The position numbers were made by a program, and so were the translations under genes. A stretch of 64,000 bases of DNA from assembly GCF_932526225.1 (NCBI RefSeq), contig NC_064039.1:17788639-17852638 (forward strand), in the 5' to 3' direction. Under the pieces are notes generated by a model. The model worked only from the letters and a program-made list of their open reading frames with translations, was not told where the DNA came from and searched no databases. Shown here piece by piece: positions 63,172 to 64,000 of the stretch (its first letter is position 1; the number at the start of each line of letters is the position of its first letter). Source of the DNA: Nematostella vectensis. Taxonomy: Eukaryota > Cnidaria > Anthozoa > Actiniaria > Edwardsiidae.

Positions 63172-64000
63172 GGTATCATTCGAACCCTGACATTCCCCGG
63201 CGTGTGTTGCGCTATTCGGTTTTTCCATAAGTGCGCATGCGCAGAAATTTTTTCCCAAAAAAACTGTGTCCCCCAGGGTAGGGGACAACTTTTCGGGTCT
63301 ATATACTTGAGCTAAAATTCTCAAACTCGGTAAGATCTATGTACTCATAAAGGGCTATCTAACCCTGCAATCAGATTTCGAATCGATCAAGAATTGACAA
63401 AAGCCGGTAATCTTTTTCCCTACCTTCAGAGACATTTTGAGTAGGGCCTGGGGACTAGGAATTAAGTCCGATTGATCTCAAACTTGGTCAGCATGAAGAA
63501 AGTATCAGCACTTAGTAAAGGTTAGAAAATCAAAATCATAGCTTCAAAGTAAAGCTGTTAAAAAAGGCCGGAAAAAAGGCCAAATTGCACCTTCTCAATA
63601 GAAAAACTTTGCAAATATTGACTTTGGAGGACAACAAACTGCCTAGCGCCTATATGGTTTTTCAAGAGCTTTCGAATGAGCTTATGCACGTTAAGATTGG
63701 ATGAGTTTGAGTTTTTCAGTTGTCAAACAGGGTCCAAAAGTGGTCCAAGGTAGAATATGATCATTTCTGAAGTTAGTCGTAGCCTGCCCAAAGTCACGGG
63801 GAAGGTCCAACTATGCTAGTAGACACTAACTAAGAAAGATTCAGGACGAAGATTGAAGTTTAGACTTTTTTTTGCAAACTTCCCAAAAATTTTTCTGTGC
63901 CGACGATTTCTTTCGATTTTCAAAAAATTCCCACGAGCCAAGAATAAGCAGCAAACAATACTTTGATGTATGAGCTTAGTGTCCATGCGCATCTCTATAT
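63172..64000. repeat. Long unit, subtype E, truncated by the window end
   Basis: 829 bp of an L; the rest of Y lies beyond the window. It has CCCCCAGGG and ATGATCATTTC, as the first L of the window, plus a private CTTCTCAATAG near 63592. Confidence 0.9.

Larger units (their letters stand above)
1..64000. repeat. Satellite DNA array, head-to-tail, spanning the whole window
   Basis: The landmark GGTATCATT recurs 73 times on the + strand, at spacings of either about 1118 bp (L) or about 622 bp (S). Examples are positions 3, 1122, 1745, 2864, 3483, 4601 and 5224. Between landmarks the sequence is the same with scattered substitutions and one-base run-length changes. There is no inverted copy and no interruption by unrelated DNA. 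The first base and the last base both lie inside units, so neither array edge is present. I saw no gene, RNA gene or mobile element anywhere. The biological role is not visible from the sequence; a heterochromatic or centromere-linked block is an inference from array size and layering only. Confidence 0.97.
57946..64000. repeat. Right flank domain: G and E dimers, 3484-bp period
   Basis: L subtypes alternate G, E, G, E. Landmarks repeat at 3484 bp (57946/61430, 59065/62549, 59688/63172). The last E is cut by the window end. E here matches the first L of the window, which suggests that the core super-repeats expanded inside an older G/E array. Confidence 0.82.

Noticed and set aside
1-64000. 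CRISPR array
   Set aside because: Units are 622-1118 bp with no short repeat/unique spacer pattern and no cas genes.
1-64000. Transposon or retroelement tandem
   Set aside because: No terminal inverted repeats, LTR, target-site duplication pattern, polymerase or transposase reading frame could be seen in the unit.
1-64000. CENP-B box (NTTCGNNNNANNCGGGN)
   Set aside because: All TTCG sites I examined, for example TTTCGAATGAGCC, ATTCGAACCC and TTTCGAATCGATC, lack the required A and CGGG at the right spacing.
1-64000. rDNA spacer or histone-type gene cluster
   Set aside because: No rRNA-like or histone-coding block occurs in any unit.

Overview
All 64 kb is one uninterrupted, head-to-tail satellite DNA array. 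I find no credible protein-coding gene, RNA gene or transposon. The only sequence present is a family of closely related tandem units, all in the same orientation, and the array runs off both ends of the window. The size and layered structure of the array, its AT-rich base composition and the clear family of mutational subtypes point to a eukaryotic chromosome, for example a pericentromeric, centromeric or other heterochromatic block in a long-read assembly. I do not recognise the satellite and cannot name the organism.

Basic layer. Using the recurring landmark GGTATCATT as the unit start, there are 73 units of two sizes: 38 long units (L, about 1118 bp; the last is cut by the window end) and 35 short units (S, about 622 bp). 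L equals S plus exactly 496 bp. It can be read as module X (about 622 bp) followed by module Y (496 bp). Both modules end in the same ~160-bp domain, so S is X alone. The common repeat is L+S = 1740-1742 bp, i.e. an X-Y-X trimer.

Higher layers. From left to right: (1) 1-3482, alternating L subtypes E and G' in L+S dimers; (2) 3483-17282, three tandem copies of a 4600-bp super-repeat (L-S-L-L-S; subtypes E, F, A'); (3) 17283-56699, five copies of a ~6.96-kb super-repeat (L subtypes A-B-B-C, each followed by S), modified by two insertions of an extra L (subtype D), one extra B dimer and one extra S; (4) 56700-57945, two extra S-length units that carry L-type bases, at the border between domains; (5) 57946-64000, alternating G and E dimers with a 3484-bp period, resembling the left flank. 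On top of this, roughly 20.8-32.3 kb and 45.1-56.7 kb are near-identical copies at a fixed offset of 24,373 bp.

The array therefore records repeated unequal exchange at scales of 0.5, 0.62, 1.12, 1.74, 4.6, 7 and 24 kb, with several crossover junctions readable. Each X module also carries a perfect 12-bp palindrome, TGCGCATGCGCA, which matches the NRF1-type consensus. Open reading frames of 61-89 codons recur only because the repeat recurs. Most begin at TTG, and they differ mainly by amino-acid replacements and frameshifts, so I do not annotate them as genes.
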